A stretch of DNA of 41,563 nucleotides, taken from Acrasis kona (Eukaryota; Heterolobosea; Eutetramitea; Acrasida; Acrasidae). Below are positions 1 to 10,300 of this stretch, piece after piece. The notes under the pieces are model-generated. The model did not search any database. It was not told the DNA's origin and was given only the letters and a program-made list of their open reading frames with translations. The position numbers and the translations under genes were made by a program. The stretch covers positions 1-41,563 of the forward strand of contig JAOPGA020001182.1 of assembly GCA_026419775.2 (NCBI GenBank), in the 5' to 3' direction. Each line of letters opens with the position of its first letter. Position 1 is the stretch's first letter.

Positions 1-812
1 ATCATAAAGGAACGAAATGTGCTTCTTGATCAATTCAGTATTTTCTTGTTCGATGGCCTTGTCGATTTCCTCGTTGTATTCCTTTAATTGAGCGTTGGTG
101 ACTGTTAAGCTCTTCTTTTTTGTTGATGATTCCTTTTTGACTGGTGTTGAGGGATCCTTCTTGACTGGAGTGACTGCTTCTTTTGTTTCCTTCTTTGTGA
201 TTTCTTTTTTCGGCGTTACTGGTGTTTCTTTTGTTTCCTTCTTTGCTAATTCCTTCTTTGGTGTTGCTTGTGCTTTTTTTGGTTTCTTCGCTGCTGGTTC
301 ATCGTCTTCGGAATCAAACTTGGTAAGTCCGTTCGAATCTAGATTATCTTTGGCAGAGTCACTCTCTTCTTCAGCTCGTGACTTGCGCTTCTTTGGCGTG
401 CTTGTCTTTTTTTTGTCCAGTGTATTTGTTCCATTTCCGAGACTTTTATCGGCAATGTTTATCGCTTTTGTTAATGCACTATCTTTCAAGCTCTTATCGT
501 TGGGATTGCTGTCTTTGCCGGTGAATGGCTTCATTTTATCCAAATCTTCTTTTGAGTGCAGCCAATAACTACAACTATTACGTTTCGTTTTAATCAAGTA
601 CTTACTGGTCGTTTGATTGATAGAATTGAACAAGTACGTTGCAAATTCCTTTTTGGTCGGCGAATTCCAAAGCCTCGCTGGTGTTTTGATTGACCACCTA
701 TTTTTTTATGTGTAAGGGGAAACAAATGAGCGAGTTAAATTACTTTTGCTGGCCACCATGGGTGTCCTGGTACGCAAACCCAAATCTTATCACCTTCCCT
801 GTACTCTTCCAT
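1..812 (-). CDS. PWWP-domain, LEDGF/HDGF-like chromatin protein (3' part outside window)
   Basis: Three exons on the minus strand: 812-744, 697-606 and 574-1, running off the window edge. Introns are 46 nt and 31 nt, GT..AG. The N-terminus reads MEEYREGDKIWVCVPGHPWW and continues PAK, a clear PWWP motif near residue 20. Exon 2 and the start of exon 3 complete the PWWP fold, with VLVQFY then YWLHSKEDL. A long Lys/Pro/Thr-rich linker with KKRKS-type basic signals and PKKE repeats follows. The last visible residues (NAQLKEYNEEIDKAI onward) look like the first helix of the TFIIS-N/integrase-binding domain of LEDGF. Known: HDGF/LEDGF proteins read H3K36 methylation through PWWP and recruit partners through the IBD. 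The start is the first ATG before the PWWP; the frame stays open upstream, so an earlier start is not excluded. The IBD assignment rests on about 30 residues and is an inference. Confidence 0.75.
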
Positions 813-1024
813 AATAACTCTTAACCAAAGATCAGATAACAGATTGAAGTCAACCACAACGGTTTTTACAAGAAAGTGAAAACAAAAAAATAATACCTTG
901 TTGTTTTTAGCAATGAGAGAATAAGGGTCAATAGTACATAGAACAAGAAGGACTGTTAGAAGAAGATCAAAGTAAAATTACAGAAACTGGTTCATTCAAA
1001 CAAGCTTATATATCATTTGTGGTC

Positions 1025-1603
1025 TCAAAAATCATAGCTCATTCTCATCCGCTTCGCTTCGTCGCTTAGGTAACTATCGTCATTCATTAAACAATCTAGA
1101 CTCCTTTTATGTGCTTGTTGATTATGTGTTGTTTGAATTTCGTTCGGGTTTCCTACGATCCGCCTTCTGTTTCGTTGTATACGTGGTTGTTCGTCTTCAA
1201 GTGGAACCTGTGAAAATGTGAAATTTGAGTTGATGTGAGGGTTGAAATCGGAGACGAACGGTGTGTGCTGCTGATATATTGGTTGATTCGCTGTTTGGTT
1301 ACTTGTTTGCTCGCTTGGTCTTGTTTGTGAAGGTTCACACTGTATCGTTCTCAATTTTTGAGTTTCTTGGTTTTCAGAGTCTGAATTTAAAGTATCAAGA
1401 TAGATTAATAGCTGATCAATCGAAACGGAGTTGTTTCCCGCTGATTTTGTTTGTATCAGAACATCACCCAACTTTTTAATTGTATCCTTGACACCCTCAT
1501 TGTATGCTTTTTGTGTTACCCTTTGACTCGTAATATGAAGTTGAGCAAGAGCATTCGCTGCTTGACTAAAACAACTGAACAATTCTGTCTTCCCTTCGTT
1601 CAT
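1025..1603 (-). CDS. HAPSTR1/C16orf72-like (UPF0472) protein
   Basis: Single-exon gene of 192 aa with an ATG start. Residues about 8-70 form a helical segment beginning ELFSCFSQAANALAQLH. Its spacing resembles the conserved core of C16orf72/HAPSTR1 (FQNAATAVTNLYKES, then a K-D stretch and a helix ending in L-I-x-x-L). The middle is a low-complexity Gln/Asn/Thr/Ser region with a basic RNRRR patch. The C-terminus is RSLDCLM then EAKRMRM, similar in place and composition to the C-terminal THKRNRM of the human protein. Known: HAPSTR1 is a small nuclear protein that works with the E3 ligase HUWE1 in stress responses. The match was made from memory by eye. If it is wrong, this is an uncharacterised nuclear-looking protein. 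Confidence 0.5.
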   Translation of the reverse strand: MNEGKTELFSCFSQAANALAQLHITSQRVTQKAYNEGVKDTIKKLGDVLIQTKSAGNNSVSIDQLLIYLDTLNSDSENQETQKLRTIQCEPSQTRPSEQTSNQTANQPIYQQHTPFVSDFNPHINSNFTFSQVPLEDEQPRIQRNRRRIVGNPNEIQTTHNQQAHKRSLDCLMNDDSYLSDEAKRMRMSYDF

Positions 1604-1811
1604 TGTTTGAACTTTATTTTATATTTTAGTTGACCATCTTGAGCTTTTGGATGCAGTTCAAAAATCAGGTACCAATCAAGAAGAAATTTGAATATCTGAT
1701 TTGGATGTGAATGATGCACTATAATAGTGCCGGGTAAAAGTCAATTGTGAGGAATCTAAAGGATTTGAAGAATTATCACTTTCAATTAAGATCACTGAAG
1801 AAATTATTTAT

Positions 1812-2679
1812 TTAAATTTCATTTTTCAAAGTTGTGACCCACAACACTGGTTGTGAGCACATTACTTCAACTTGATTGTTCACGTCAAACTCGTTGCTGG
1901 AGCTAACAGTCCCTCCAAAAGATAGCTTGTTAGAATCGAGATTCCACTTTAGACCTCGAGTGCTGATGCTTTCGCATGGAACCCCTATTGGTATTATCCC
2001 ACAACCTTTCTGCTCAAAATCTACGTTGCGCTTTATGATGTGCTTTATGTTTGGTGATAGTACAAAATATACACTGCTACTTGACACCAGCACCATTTTA
2101 CTTTGTGGTTGCTCGTGCATCGCTTTGTAGAGGATATTAATGTTGCACATTTCTTGGTCCAAACGTCCCCCGCCTCCAAAAATAACTATCTGTTTGTTTT
2201 CACCTTTGCTCGAAACAAAATTAATACTCTTTTCAAGATCGTTTGAGTCTTGATCATGATACTTGACAATTTCCGAGCCATTTTGCTTGTAGTAATCCAT
2301 TATATTCTCCTGAATAGAGTCTAAATCTCCACAAACTGCATTTGGAATTAATCTAAAATGTTAACTAATCATCTTCAACAAAGGACTACTTGTTTGATAA
2401 TTGATACAGCCTGTTGGCACCGCCATCTGCACATACAATGTAATTTGCGCCATCAAATACTCTCTTAAATTGTAGGTGATCTGTAATAGGTGTGTTCAGT
2501 ATAATTAAATTAAAATTTGAACTGTCATCGGTTCTCGAATAAAAATCGTTATAGTGTTGAATTGATTTTGTTGAATATCTTCTGCACGTTAAATAAGGAA
2601 AATATTTAGCCAAAGAGTTCTGGTTGGACCACACAACGCGTGCATTGTGAGTTGACAATGAGGCTTTTCTCAAAATCAT
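1812..2679 (-). CDS. TPK1: Thiamine pyrophosphokinase
   Basis: Two exons: 2679-2390 and 2352-1812, with a 37-nt GT..AG intron. Splicing joins the frame as ..LSNK-LIPNAVCGDLDSI.., restoring the GDxDSI catalytic motif that neither exon has alone. Other family signatures are IVCADGGANRLY, YHDQDSNDLEKSI, GGGGRLDQ, ISTRGLKWNL and GTVSSSNE. The enzyme (EC 2.7.6.2) transfers pyrophosphate from ATP to thiamine to make thiamine diphosphate. The first 50 residues precede the kinase core and are rich in Arg/Ser/Thr with few acids (MILRKASLSTHNARVV..), so a mitochondrial presequence is possible but not proven. The stop codon is followed at once by AATAAA (TTTAAATAAATAA on the minus strand). Confidence 0.92.
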
Positions 2680-3240
2680 GCATATGATGTTCGGGTTGTC
2701 TTCTTCACTAAACCGCTTGGTTGAATATGCGACAATACGACATCACTTGGGCGAAGCGACTTGTGATCATTATTCATTTTAATTTTAAATATAGAAACAT
2801 ATTAAGAAAGGTCTTGAAAAAGTGGTGCGTTTGTTTGCATGTGGATGCTAATGACGAAGGTGTAGAAGCTGAGAGGAAGCACAAAAATATACATTTATAC
2901 ATCTTGTTCGATCAAATATCTGATTCGGATAAGTTATTATTATATATAATAATTAATCCTTTGGTGACGTGTGTTATTTAGACTGCTGTGTCCCATCATG
3001 TTATTTTATAATACCCGCTGGAGTACACACGATTGATGACTAGTCATTTTAAATGGCCCATTTCAAAACTTGATGTGAAGAGATTGGTATAATTGGTAGT
3101 ATTTCCTCTTGACATCGGCCTTTGTTTTGTTTTTATAACATTCCCGCCGGGTAATTGGTCTGCGGCTAAGGTCGAGGAGACGGATTTAGTGACATTGGCA
3201 AGCGGATCATCAAAAAGTAAATATTCTCCCATGACAGTTG
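2680..3240. other. Intergenic region between TPK and the 7-TM gene
   Basis: About 560 bp that is AT-rich up to about 3000. From 3044 to 3232 the minus strand has an open frame (MGEYLLFDDPLANVTKSV.., 62 aa from an ATG at 3232) with reasonable amino-acid composition. It begins only 8 bp from the plus-strand start at 3241, and no AATAAA follows it. I see no recognisable domain, so I treat it as unproven. No tRNA or repeat is visible. Confidence 0.4.
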
Positions 3241-4479
3241 ATGACTTCAACGAGGAACCTCTTAGAATTGACAAACATGAACGCAACCTCTAACAGCACA
3301 ATACTCACCAATTCAACGCTGTCCAATTTGACTAGCCTGAGCACATTGGAAATCTTCGATGCGGCACTAAAGAGGTACCCAATTGAAGTCGCATCAACGG
3401 TTTCTGTATTAACAGCACTATTTGCAATACTTTGTATACTTTTATTTATAATTGCGATTGGACACCGTGCTTATTTGGTCCTATTTTGCTACAAATTTAT
3501 ACCAAAACAAACCAATAGGAGCAAATTGAGGAAGCAATTCTGGCTACACATTTTATATTGTTTTCTGGTTGTATATAGTTTTTATAAAGTAGTTACTTTT
3601 GCTATTACCATATACTCGGTAGCGGCAGCTCGATTAACTGTTTCAGATTTGAGTTTAGTAGGTGTTGATGTCTTTATGTGCGATATTGCAGTCATGATTA
3701 CAATACAGATATTTTTGGTCGTTCTTAGTAGTGTGGCATTCACCAAGATTAAAAAAGCACTCATAATAATTGCAAGAATATTGTTGCTGTTGTGCTTTAT
3801 TAACGGCATAGCATACGTTGCAGTGTTAGCGGTAGGGTTTCACATAGCACTCGGAGTTGAGTTCGAAATATATGCGACACTCATTGATTATATAAGCATA
3901 CCCCTTGTTGCAATCAACAAGGTTATTTTAACTACTATGATGATTGTAGTAGGTGTGTGCATACAAAAACTAGTTGGTGCAAAAAACAGCCAAGCGAAGA
4001 CACTCACTAAGCGTCTATTAGTTATGGCACTTTTAATGATAACTGCAACAGTTGTTACATTTGTATGCACTGCCTTGAGCTTAGTGATTGATCCGAGCGG
4101 AGTTATATTCATGACCCTAGTTACTATGGCTGCTCCCTCATTTATTATCTTCGTAGTTGTAATCATAATGTTCTGGCCGTCAAGATACTCCTTCAAGGTG
4201 TTTAAGAAAAATACTTTAAGCGGTAGTGAAATGAACTTTGATTCTAGTACAGGTACCGACACTGGTGTTAGCACCCCTACCAATTTTTTGAGTGATGATA
4301 ACAATTGCAACACTGATTTTGATGCAAGCACACCAAAGATTGATAGTTTAACGAATACTGAAATAAAGATTGCTTTGGAGCAAGAAGACACTCCAAAAGT
4401 TGCAGATATGTCTTTACAACCGACTAATGACGATTGCCCTCAAGAAATAGTTGATGTAACACCTAATGAGACTGTATAA
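3241..4479 (+). CDS. Seven-transmembrane receptor-like protein, unclassified
   Basis: 412 aa from the first ATG (3241); a second in-frame ATG lies at 3277. The N-terminal 48 residues are Asn/Ser/Thr-rich with four N-glycosylation sequons (NAT 14, NST 18, NST 24, NLT 29), which suggests an extracellular N-terminus. Seven hydrophobic segments follow at about 49-73, 101-128, 141-168, 173-204, 214-243, 258-284 and 287-312. A hydrophilic Ser/Thr/Asp-rich tail of about 100 residues completes it. This topology is GPCR-like. I see no DRY, NPxxY or other diagnostic motif of classes A-E, so the family is open. The stop TAA runs into AATAAA (TATAATAAATTC). No intron is needed. Confidence 0.75.
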   Translation: MTSTRNLLELTNMNATSNSTILTNSTLSNLTSLSTLEIFDAALKRYPIEVASTVSVLTALFAILCILLFIIAIGHRAYLVLFCYKFIPKQTNRSKLRKQFWLHILYCFLVVYSFYKVVTFAITIYSVAAARLTVSDLSLVGVDVFMCDIAVMITIQIFLVVLSSVAFTKIKKALIIIARILLLLCFINGIAYVAVLAVGFHIALGVEFEIYATLIDYISIPLVAINKVILTTMMIVVGVCIQKLVGAKNSQAKTLTKRLLVMALLMITATVVTFVCTALSLVIDPSGVIFMTLVTMAAPSFIIFVVVIIMFWPSRYSFKVFKKNTLSGSEMNFDSSTGTDTGVSTPTNFLSDDNNCNTDFDASTPKIDSLTNTEIKIALEQEDTPKVADMSLQPTNDDCPQEIVDVTPNETV

Positions 4480-4741
4480 TAAATTCTTTTCTTATAATTT
4501 ATTGAAAAATTCGGATATCGATCTAACTCCAGAATAATCAAGGGCTCGTGCTCAAACGTTTTGGCTTACATTATGTATCTCGTGAATGTTGGATGAAGTA
4601 GTACAATACCTGCATACACGTGTCACATTATACAAGCTTGTAGAGTGCTTGTCGCACAAATTACTAAATAGCCTCAAGTGGGTGAATGAGCGACAACTTC
4701 TTGTAATTATTCTTTTTTAAGATTTTAAAAATAGAAACATA

Positions 4742-5599
4742 ATGACACATCACAGCAACGAAGAAGAATGCACTATCAGTAGCGTAAAAACTCCAGGATC
4801 TGTGCTAAATGCGACATCTAAACCTTATATTCCCAAGAATGCTAATCATCTTCCACACCAACAAAAGGAACAACACCATAAGCACAATAATACACACAAC
4901 CGTGCAGATCATCACGCAGAACACAAAAAACCACAACATCAACCCTATCAACATCGATCTAACAAACACGTCGCAACACAACCAGAAAGATTTCATCCCA
5001 CACACAACAACATCAATCAAACGCCAAAGAGACACGAAAAGATAGACAGACCAGAACAACACAATAACGTAGACACTCTCGACCCTCTCATTCTAACCCT
5101 AAAGCTAGACCGTGCAACCGAAAACTGTCTGACCAAAATGAGAAACATGTTCTTCCCAAACCACCGCAACTTTTTAGCAGCTCACATCACAATGTTCCAC
5201 GCATTACCTCAATCTAACATTCACAACATCACATCATTAGTAGCAAACGTTTGCTCTAGGAAGCACCGATTTAAGTACGGTATTTCCGCACCCAAGCACA
5301 GAGGTAAAATAATCATGGTGGACTTGTTCTCGAAGAATGCAGTTGATCTCAGGGCACATTTGGCTGAAGATTGGATTGATTACGGTCTATCTGATCAAGA
5401 CAAGGCTCCCTGGAGAAGACCTCACGTTACTTTGTGTAACAAACTCGACAATCCTGAAGATGCAGAGGGCATTTTCAAAAATGTAGAAGAGGAGTGGTCG
5501 AAACATGGTTTGGAATATGGATATGCCGAGGGTATGGATTTATGGAAATACAAAGGTGGTCCATGGGAGCATATCAAACATTTTCCGTTTGGCAAGTGA
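4742..5599 (+). CDS. 2H phosphoesterase (2'-5' RNA ligase-like) with His-rich N-terminus
   Basis: 285 aa, one exon. The C-terminal domain (about 112-285) carries the two hallmark motifs of the 2H superfamily: HIT at 148-150 (AAHITMFHAL) and HVT at 228-230 (RRPHVTLCNK). Each motif supplies the catalytic His and Ser/Thr that act on 2'-5' or cyclic phosphodiester bonds in RNA or nucleotides. Residues 34-110 are an unusual low-complexity stretch of His, Gln, Asn and Lys (for example QQKEQHHKHNNTHNRADHHA), probably disordered and perhaps metal-binding. The substrate cannot be told from sequence. The start has an A at -3. The gene is convergent with the one at 5644-6447, 44 bp away. AATAAA lies about 6 nt after the stop. 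Confidence 0.85.
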   Translation: MTHHSNEEECTISSVKTPGSVLNATSKPYIPKNANHLPHQQKEQHHKHNNTHNRADHHAEHKKPQHQPYQHRSNKHVATQPERFHPTHNNINQTPKRHEKIDRPEQHNNVDTLDPLILTLKLDRATENCLTKMRNMFFPNHRNFLAAHITMFHALPQSNIHNITSLVANVCSRKHRFKYGISAPKHRGKIIMVDLFSKNAVDLRAHLAEDWIDYGLSDQDKAPWRRPHVTLCNKLDNPEDAEGIFKNVEEEWSKHGLEYGYAEGMDLWKYKGGPWEHIKHFPFGK

Positions 5600-5643
5600 C
5601 GATGAATAAAAATAACAATCAAGGTCTTGATTTTTTTCGTTTA

Positions 5644-6447
5644 TTACAAAATTCGAGATTGTTCTTCTACTTGTTTAGCAAAAAGCTGGTTAGCGCTTCG
5701 TAGCCACAATACTCTTGTTGAGGTCAATAAAGATGCGGTGATTAATTGAGCAAATGTCAAACCTACGGTGGCTAGGATGAACATGTGCTTCATGGGATTT
5801 TCGTACACTTTTATTACTTGAAAGCAGTTTTGGTAAATACATAGTAGTGCTCCACCAATAATCATGATATAAAATATATGCAAGGGCCCTCTCCTTAGGG
5901 GATCAACTTGTTCATCGTATTCATAAATGTTTAACATTATCCACATCCACATCATGACTGGTGGAACGAAATGTACGATGTGATAGTCCCAGCTGTATGT
6001 CACGAAACCATAGTAATAGTAGCCAAAATTTGCCATGAGCATGATGGCATGTGCGGGCCAGATTAAATAAGCCAGAGTGAATCTTCTTATTACTCGAAAC
6101 CTTGGGAAAATGTTGATGGTGGCTATGATAGTTTGTCCCACAAATGCCCAAAAGCACAAGTAGGGCGGACCTGATCTTCTGAACATTGGCAGAACACTTG
6201 CCAGCATAATAAATGTCCAAAAGGTATACAAAATCTGAAATATAGTACTTGGTGCGTTACGAGGATTATCGTGGATCTTCATGCCATCTTTAGTCGGAAA
6301 TAGAATCTTATTTGTTTTTTCTGCAATTGGATACAGGAGTGCTGTGGTTAGTGCACATACACCCATCCATATACTTATTGACCTAGTGGCGTTTTCCGCA
6401 TCAAAAGTTGTGAAGGATTTTTGTATTAGAAGCCACGTAGTCTCCAT
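5644..6447 (-). CDS. Multi-pass membrane protein, uncharacterised
   Basis: 267 aa from the first ATG in the frame (6447). About seven hydrophobic segments lie at residues 24-41, 72-91, 96-113, 121-140, 158-173, 188-207 and 219-240. The sequence is rich in Trp, Tyr, Phe and Met (ANFGYYYYGF, VMMWMWIMLNIYEYDE). Short loops and a charged C-terminal tail (AKQVEEQSRIL) fit a polytopic membrane protein. I do not recognise the family. The frame is also open upstream to a TAG, beyond which nine codons lead back to an in-frame ATG (see findings); that could be a uORF or a longer N-terminus reached by readthrough. The stop TAA overlaps AATAAA (TAATAAACG on the minus strand), and the 3' end faces the 2H phosphoesterase gene. 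Confidence 0.7.
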   Translation of the reverse strand: METTWLLIQKSFTTFDAENATRSISIWMGVCALTTALLYPIAEKTNKILFPTKDGMKIHDNPRNAPSTIFQILYTFWTFIMLASVLPMFRRSGPPYLCFWAFVGQTIIATINIFPRFRVIRRFTLAYLIWPAHAIMLMANFGYYYYGFVTYSWDYHIVHFVPPVMMWMWIMLNIYEYDEQVDPLRRGPLHIFYIMIIGGALLCIYQNCFQVIKVYENPMKHMFILATVGLTFAQLITASLLTSTRVLWLRSANQLFAKQVEEQSRIL

Positions 6448-7290
6448 TTTTTTCAACGTTATATGTTTCGTATCGTCATCTTTAAAACATCCACTGCCAT
6501 CAAAAGGTTGATTCAACTTGATGTAGTCAACTCCTTTCTAATCGGAGCCTGTTTCGTGGGTGGTCATTAATTTGGTTGACGCCTTCTAAAAGGATGATTG
6601 TAACTGAGGTTACTCTATAAATCAGCTCAACATAAAACTTTGGTGGTATCGATTGGTGAAACCATGTACACGAGCAAGAGAACAAAATTAGAACTCTTAT
6701 AGCTAATACATTTACATTAAATACGTATTGAAAAAAATAGCTTGGAAAATGTATTAATTTATTTAATTAAAGGTAAAGTATTAAGGTAAGATAACACACT
6801 TACTTTATCATCTCTGGGAAGCTCATGCTGCTCATCCACAAGGCAGTGACATCATGAGGTTGTTCTCCCAACAAAAGTACATATAAAATAAAAGGGTATT
6901 TTTAACAAATCTTATTATTCGCAACTATCAAGTGTAAGATGTTAAATTAAAAGTGGGAGTGAGTAAAATTCAAGTGCGGGGAAATGCGGAAGTTACTCAT
7001 TCAAAAATAGAACAATTCTCTCTAATTACTTGTGTTGTAACGGCCATTTTCTTTAATCGTAGCGACCTGACCTGATTGAGCAAGAATATTCCTACTGCAG
7101 TTGAACTGCGGGTCACCCGCGGAGTCTTGCCCAAACCTCGACTGATGACCGCGAATGAGAGCCAAAATAAACCAACTGTCACCAAAAAATTGCCTATTGG
7201 AAGAGCATTTAAGCCGCTATGTACCTTATTATTACCACCTAATAATTCCTACACTATAATTGTTTGTTTACTTTTTGAAAAGCACAAAAC
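6448..7290. other. Intergenic region upstream of the receptor cyclase
   Basis: 843 bp. The part from about 6600 to 6990 is AT-rich and holds nothing I recognise. The part from 6997 to about 7250 is richer in GC and open on both strands. The minus frame reads ..GLFWLSFAVISRGLGKTPR.. and ends at a TGA at 6997, but it has no upstream ATG except inside the peptide (M near 7048). The plus frame (7076-7354) has no early ATG and overlaps the cyclase start. One of them may be a small membrane protein or a fragment; I cannot decide. Confidence 0.4.
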
Positions 7291-7350
7291 ATGTTCTCCC
7301 GTTGTTTGTTTCTCCTCTACGTGGTGTGCTACGCATATTGCTATGTCGCA
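7291..7350 (+). other. Signal peptide of the receptor cyclase
   Basis: Residues 1-20 are MFSRCLFLLYVVCYAYCYVA: one basic residue near the start and then a hydrophobic core. They precede the first binding module (PLNFGMSSSF). This places the three modules outside the cell, matching the single downstream TM helix. Confidence 0.8.
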
Positions 7351-10300
7351 ATAGATACCTCTCCTCTGAACTTTGGGATGTCTAGCAGCTTTTTGACATC
7401 CAATCATGCTATTGACATGAGGGATGGTATACGAGCTGGGTTTTTGGAGGCGAATTATAGATATGGAGGAGTGGCAGGGAGGCAGATGATTCTTGTTGAT
7501 GTAGAGGATGAGGGGAACAGTAGCATAGCGCTAAAAAACACAAAAAATCTTTACCAAAACTCTAGCATTATAGGATTGATGGGATACACTCAATCTCAAT
7601 CATTAATTTATTCAGCCGAAGAGGCATTTAACCAAGGAATTGGTTTTTTTTGTCCAGCTTCTGGTAACTACAAATTAAGAAACGCTACCCTAAGTAACGT
7701 AGTTAACATAAGGTCCTCTTATATGGGTAAGAGTTAATAAATTTTAAATACTAACAACATAGATGAGTGCATAGCAATCATCAATTACATTATAAATGCA
7801 TTATCAAGCAGAGAGATCGCGGTTATTTATGATGACAAACCTATATCTATTGTGACGAACAATCAATTAATCAAAGTAGGTTTGGATGTTGGTATTGCCA
7901 TTCGATTTTCATGCATGTTTACATCAACTGTAAATAATTGTTTGAATAAAATAGCAGAGTCACACTGGTACGTTAGTTCGATTATTGTTATTGCAGGGTA
8001 AGAATTTTATCTTGGAACCAACTAATATGAAGTTTTGAAGACACTGTTAAAGTAGTAAATCTGGTCAGGTCAAACAATCTTACAGGTATTATCGCAGTTA
8101 CATGAAACTAATGTAATTAGTGAAGCTTCCAAGTCCCAATTCTTATCATATTTTCACAACGTCTTTGTCAATCGAAAATAATTACAACATCTCTGCAGGT
8201 TGTATCTCAACAGAAAATGTTCACATAACCACTCCCTTTTCCAGTGCGCTAAACATAAATATTGATTATGTTAGGTCGTACCAAGAAGCAATGAACATGT
8301 ACTCCCCTAACTTGGCATACTCTGCTTCATCACTTGAGGGGTACATTTGTTCACAAGTGGTAGTGCAATCCGTACAACAAGCAGTTTACCAAAACAAATA
8401 CAAGTACCGAATGCAATCCATTTAATTCATCATTAACCATCAAAATAGTAATGTAACGAGACAAAATATATTGGATGCCGTTCGCAAAAGTATGTACTTT
8501 TATGTCAAGGATTTTGTTGTTGGGCCCTTCAATAGTGCTTGCAATCAAGGCAGTCGGGTTGTTGTAAGTTTACTTTTCGTTTTAATTGCTCATGCAACTT
8601 GATAGAATATAGCCAACTTTTCTTATGCAGGGTTCCAATACATGCCGGAGTGGTCGTATGTATGGCCCAAAACAAGTTGCTTTGGAGACGTATCAAACAT
8701 CATAGCACCAGTTGTGTTTGGTCAATCAGCACCTCTGTCATCTAATGTGTTTTATAGTACTATTATGGAATATATGTCGGGAATACTGGCCGCTTTCGAT
8801 ACCTACAACGGCAGTGGTGGCTTTTATGGTAGAAAAGTGCAGCTAGAGGTATTAGATGACGCAGGTTCCGCGTCCCTCATGCTTAACAACACCAGGTATC
8901 TAAATGAGCAAATGAACGTCATTGGTTTATTTGGATACTTTCAATCGGACGTGATCGAGGGTTCTTTGCCGTATATTAATAGTAATAATATACCATTCAT
9001 TGGTGCCAATTCCAACCTGAACAGCCTTCGAGATCCTTTTGTCAGAAATATCATCAATATAAGAATGGGTGGTAGGGATTCAATAAATTTGGCTTGTCAG
9101 TACTTGTTACAAAAAAATGGAATGTCAAGGGTGTCCATACTTTATCAAAAAGAATTAAGGACAGTGTATAACAGTCTAACCAACTTGTTAAATAATTTTA
9201 ATTTACCCATTGAATCCGTTGGCACGTTTTCTGTAAACTCAACAGATACTTTTTCTGGTTATTTGGGTATTGGTAAGGGATACCCAGAGGCAATTATTGT
9301 GAGTGCACCATCAGATGTTGCAGTAAATTTTATAACTCTGGTTAAGAGCGATCCATTACAATTATTTCCCAATCGTGATGATATAAAAATTGTCGTCATA
9401 TCTGCTTCTTCTTCATATGATGTTGCTATTGAACTACTAAAGTATAAACCAGGAGTCGACTATACGACCAATGTTTACTTTGTAGAAGTAGTTCCGATGC
9501 CTGATCCCAATCAAAGTACTGATTATTCAACGTCCATGACAATGTTTGCGAATTATATACCCACTCCTACAAGCTACGAGGGTTATTTGGCTGGAGTCGT
9601 GATCACAGGAACATTGAGTGCTATTGAATCCAGAAAAGGATCATTGTCCAAAAGTTCATTTTTAAACGCTCTATACACTACCAGATCCTTCTTGTCTGAT
9701 GGGAATTTGATTGGGGACTATACGGACACTTGTAATACCACAAATGGTTGTTGTAATCAGGGACTGAATATTATCTCATTGACCAGTATTATGAGTACCG
9801 CTAAGAATAGTACTGATTCTTATTATAATATTATATCTCCTCCCATCATGTCGCTTGCTCCTGTTGGGTGCTATACTCAAGCCAATTTTGTTCCTCCATT
9901 GTCGTTCGGTATTGTTGGCACTGGTCTATCAGATCCTTCTAGTGCACTCTTTAAGTTTATTGTTGGCGTCAAAGCTGCATTTCAGGATGTTGTGATAAAT
10001 GACTTGTATAAATTGCAGTTAAAGACCTACGAGGATTCAGGCAATTATTCAACCAATAACTTTATGCTAAATATGATGCATAAGAAGGACCGAGTGATCG
10101 CAGTGATTGGTCAAAATAACCAGCGTGACGCTCAACTAACCGATACTCTTTCCGTTCTAAATCACTCTGCAAACTTTATCGCACCAATATCTGGGTCAAT
10201 GTCGCTTCGCTCTCCATTTAGAAGTAATATAATAAACTATCGTGCATCTATTAGAGATGAAGTTGCAGGCATTTTAAAATTCATGGTGTCTCAAGAGAGA

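Noticed and set aside
95..568. Plus-strand open frame rich in Phe, Ser and Val
   Set aside because: It is the antisense of the Lys/Glu-rich linker of the PWWP gene; the minus strand has the domain.
2721..2981. 86-residue plus-strand frame
   Set aside because: No in-frame ATG near its start and AT-rich intergenic composition.
3888..4391. 167-residue minus-strand open frame
   Set aside because: Antisense of the 7-TM gene, where the plus strand has regular TM spacing and a poly(A) signal.
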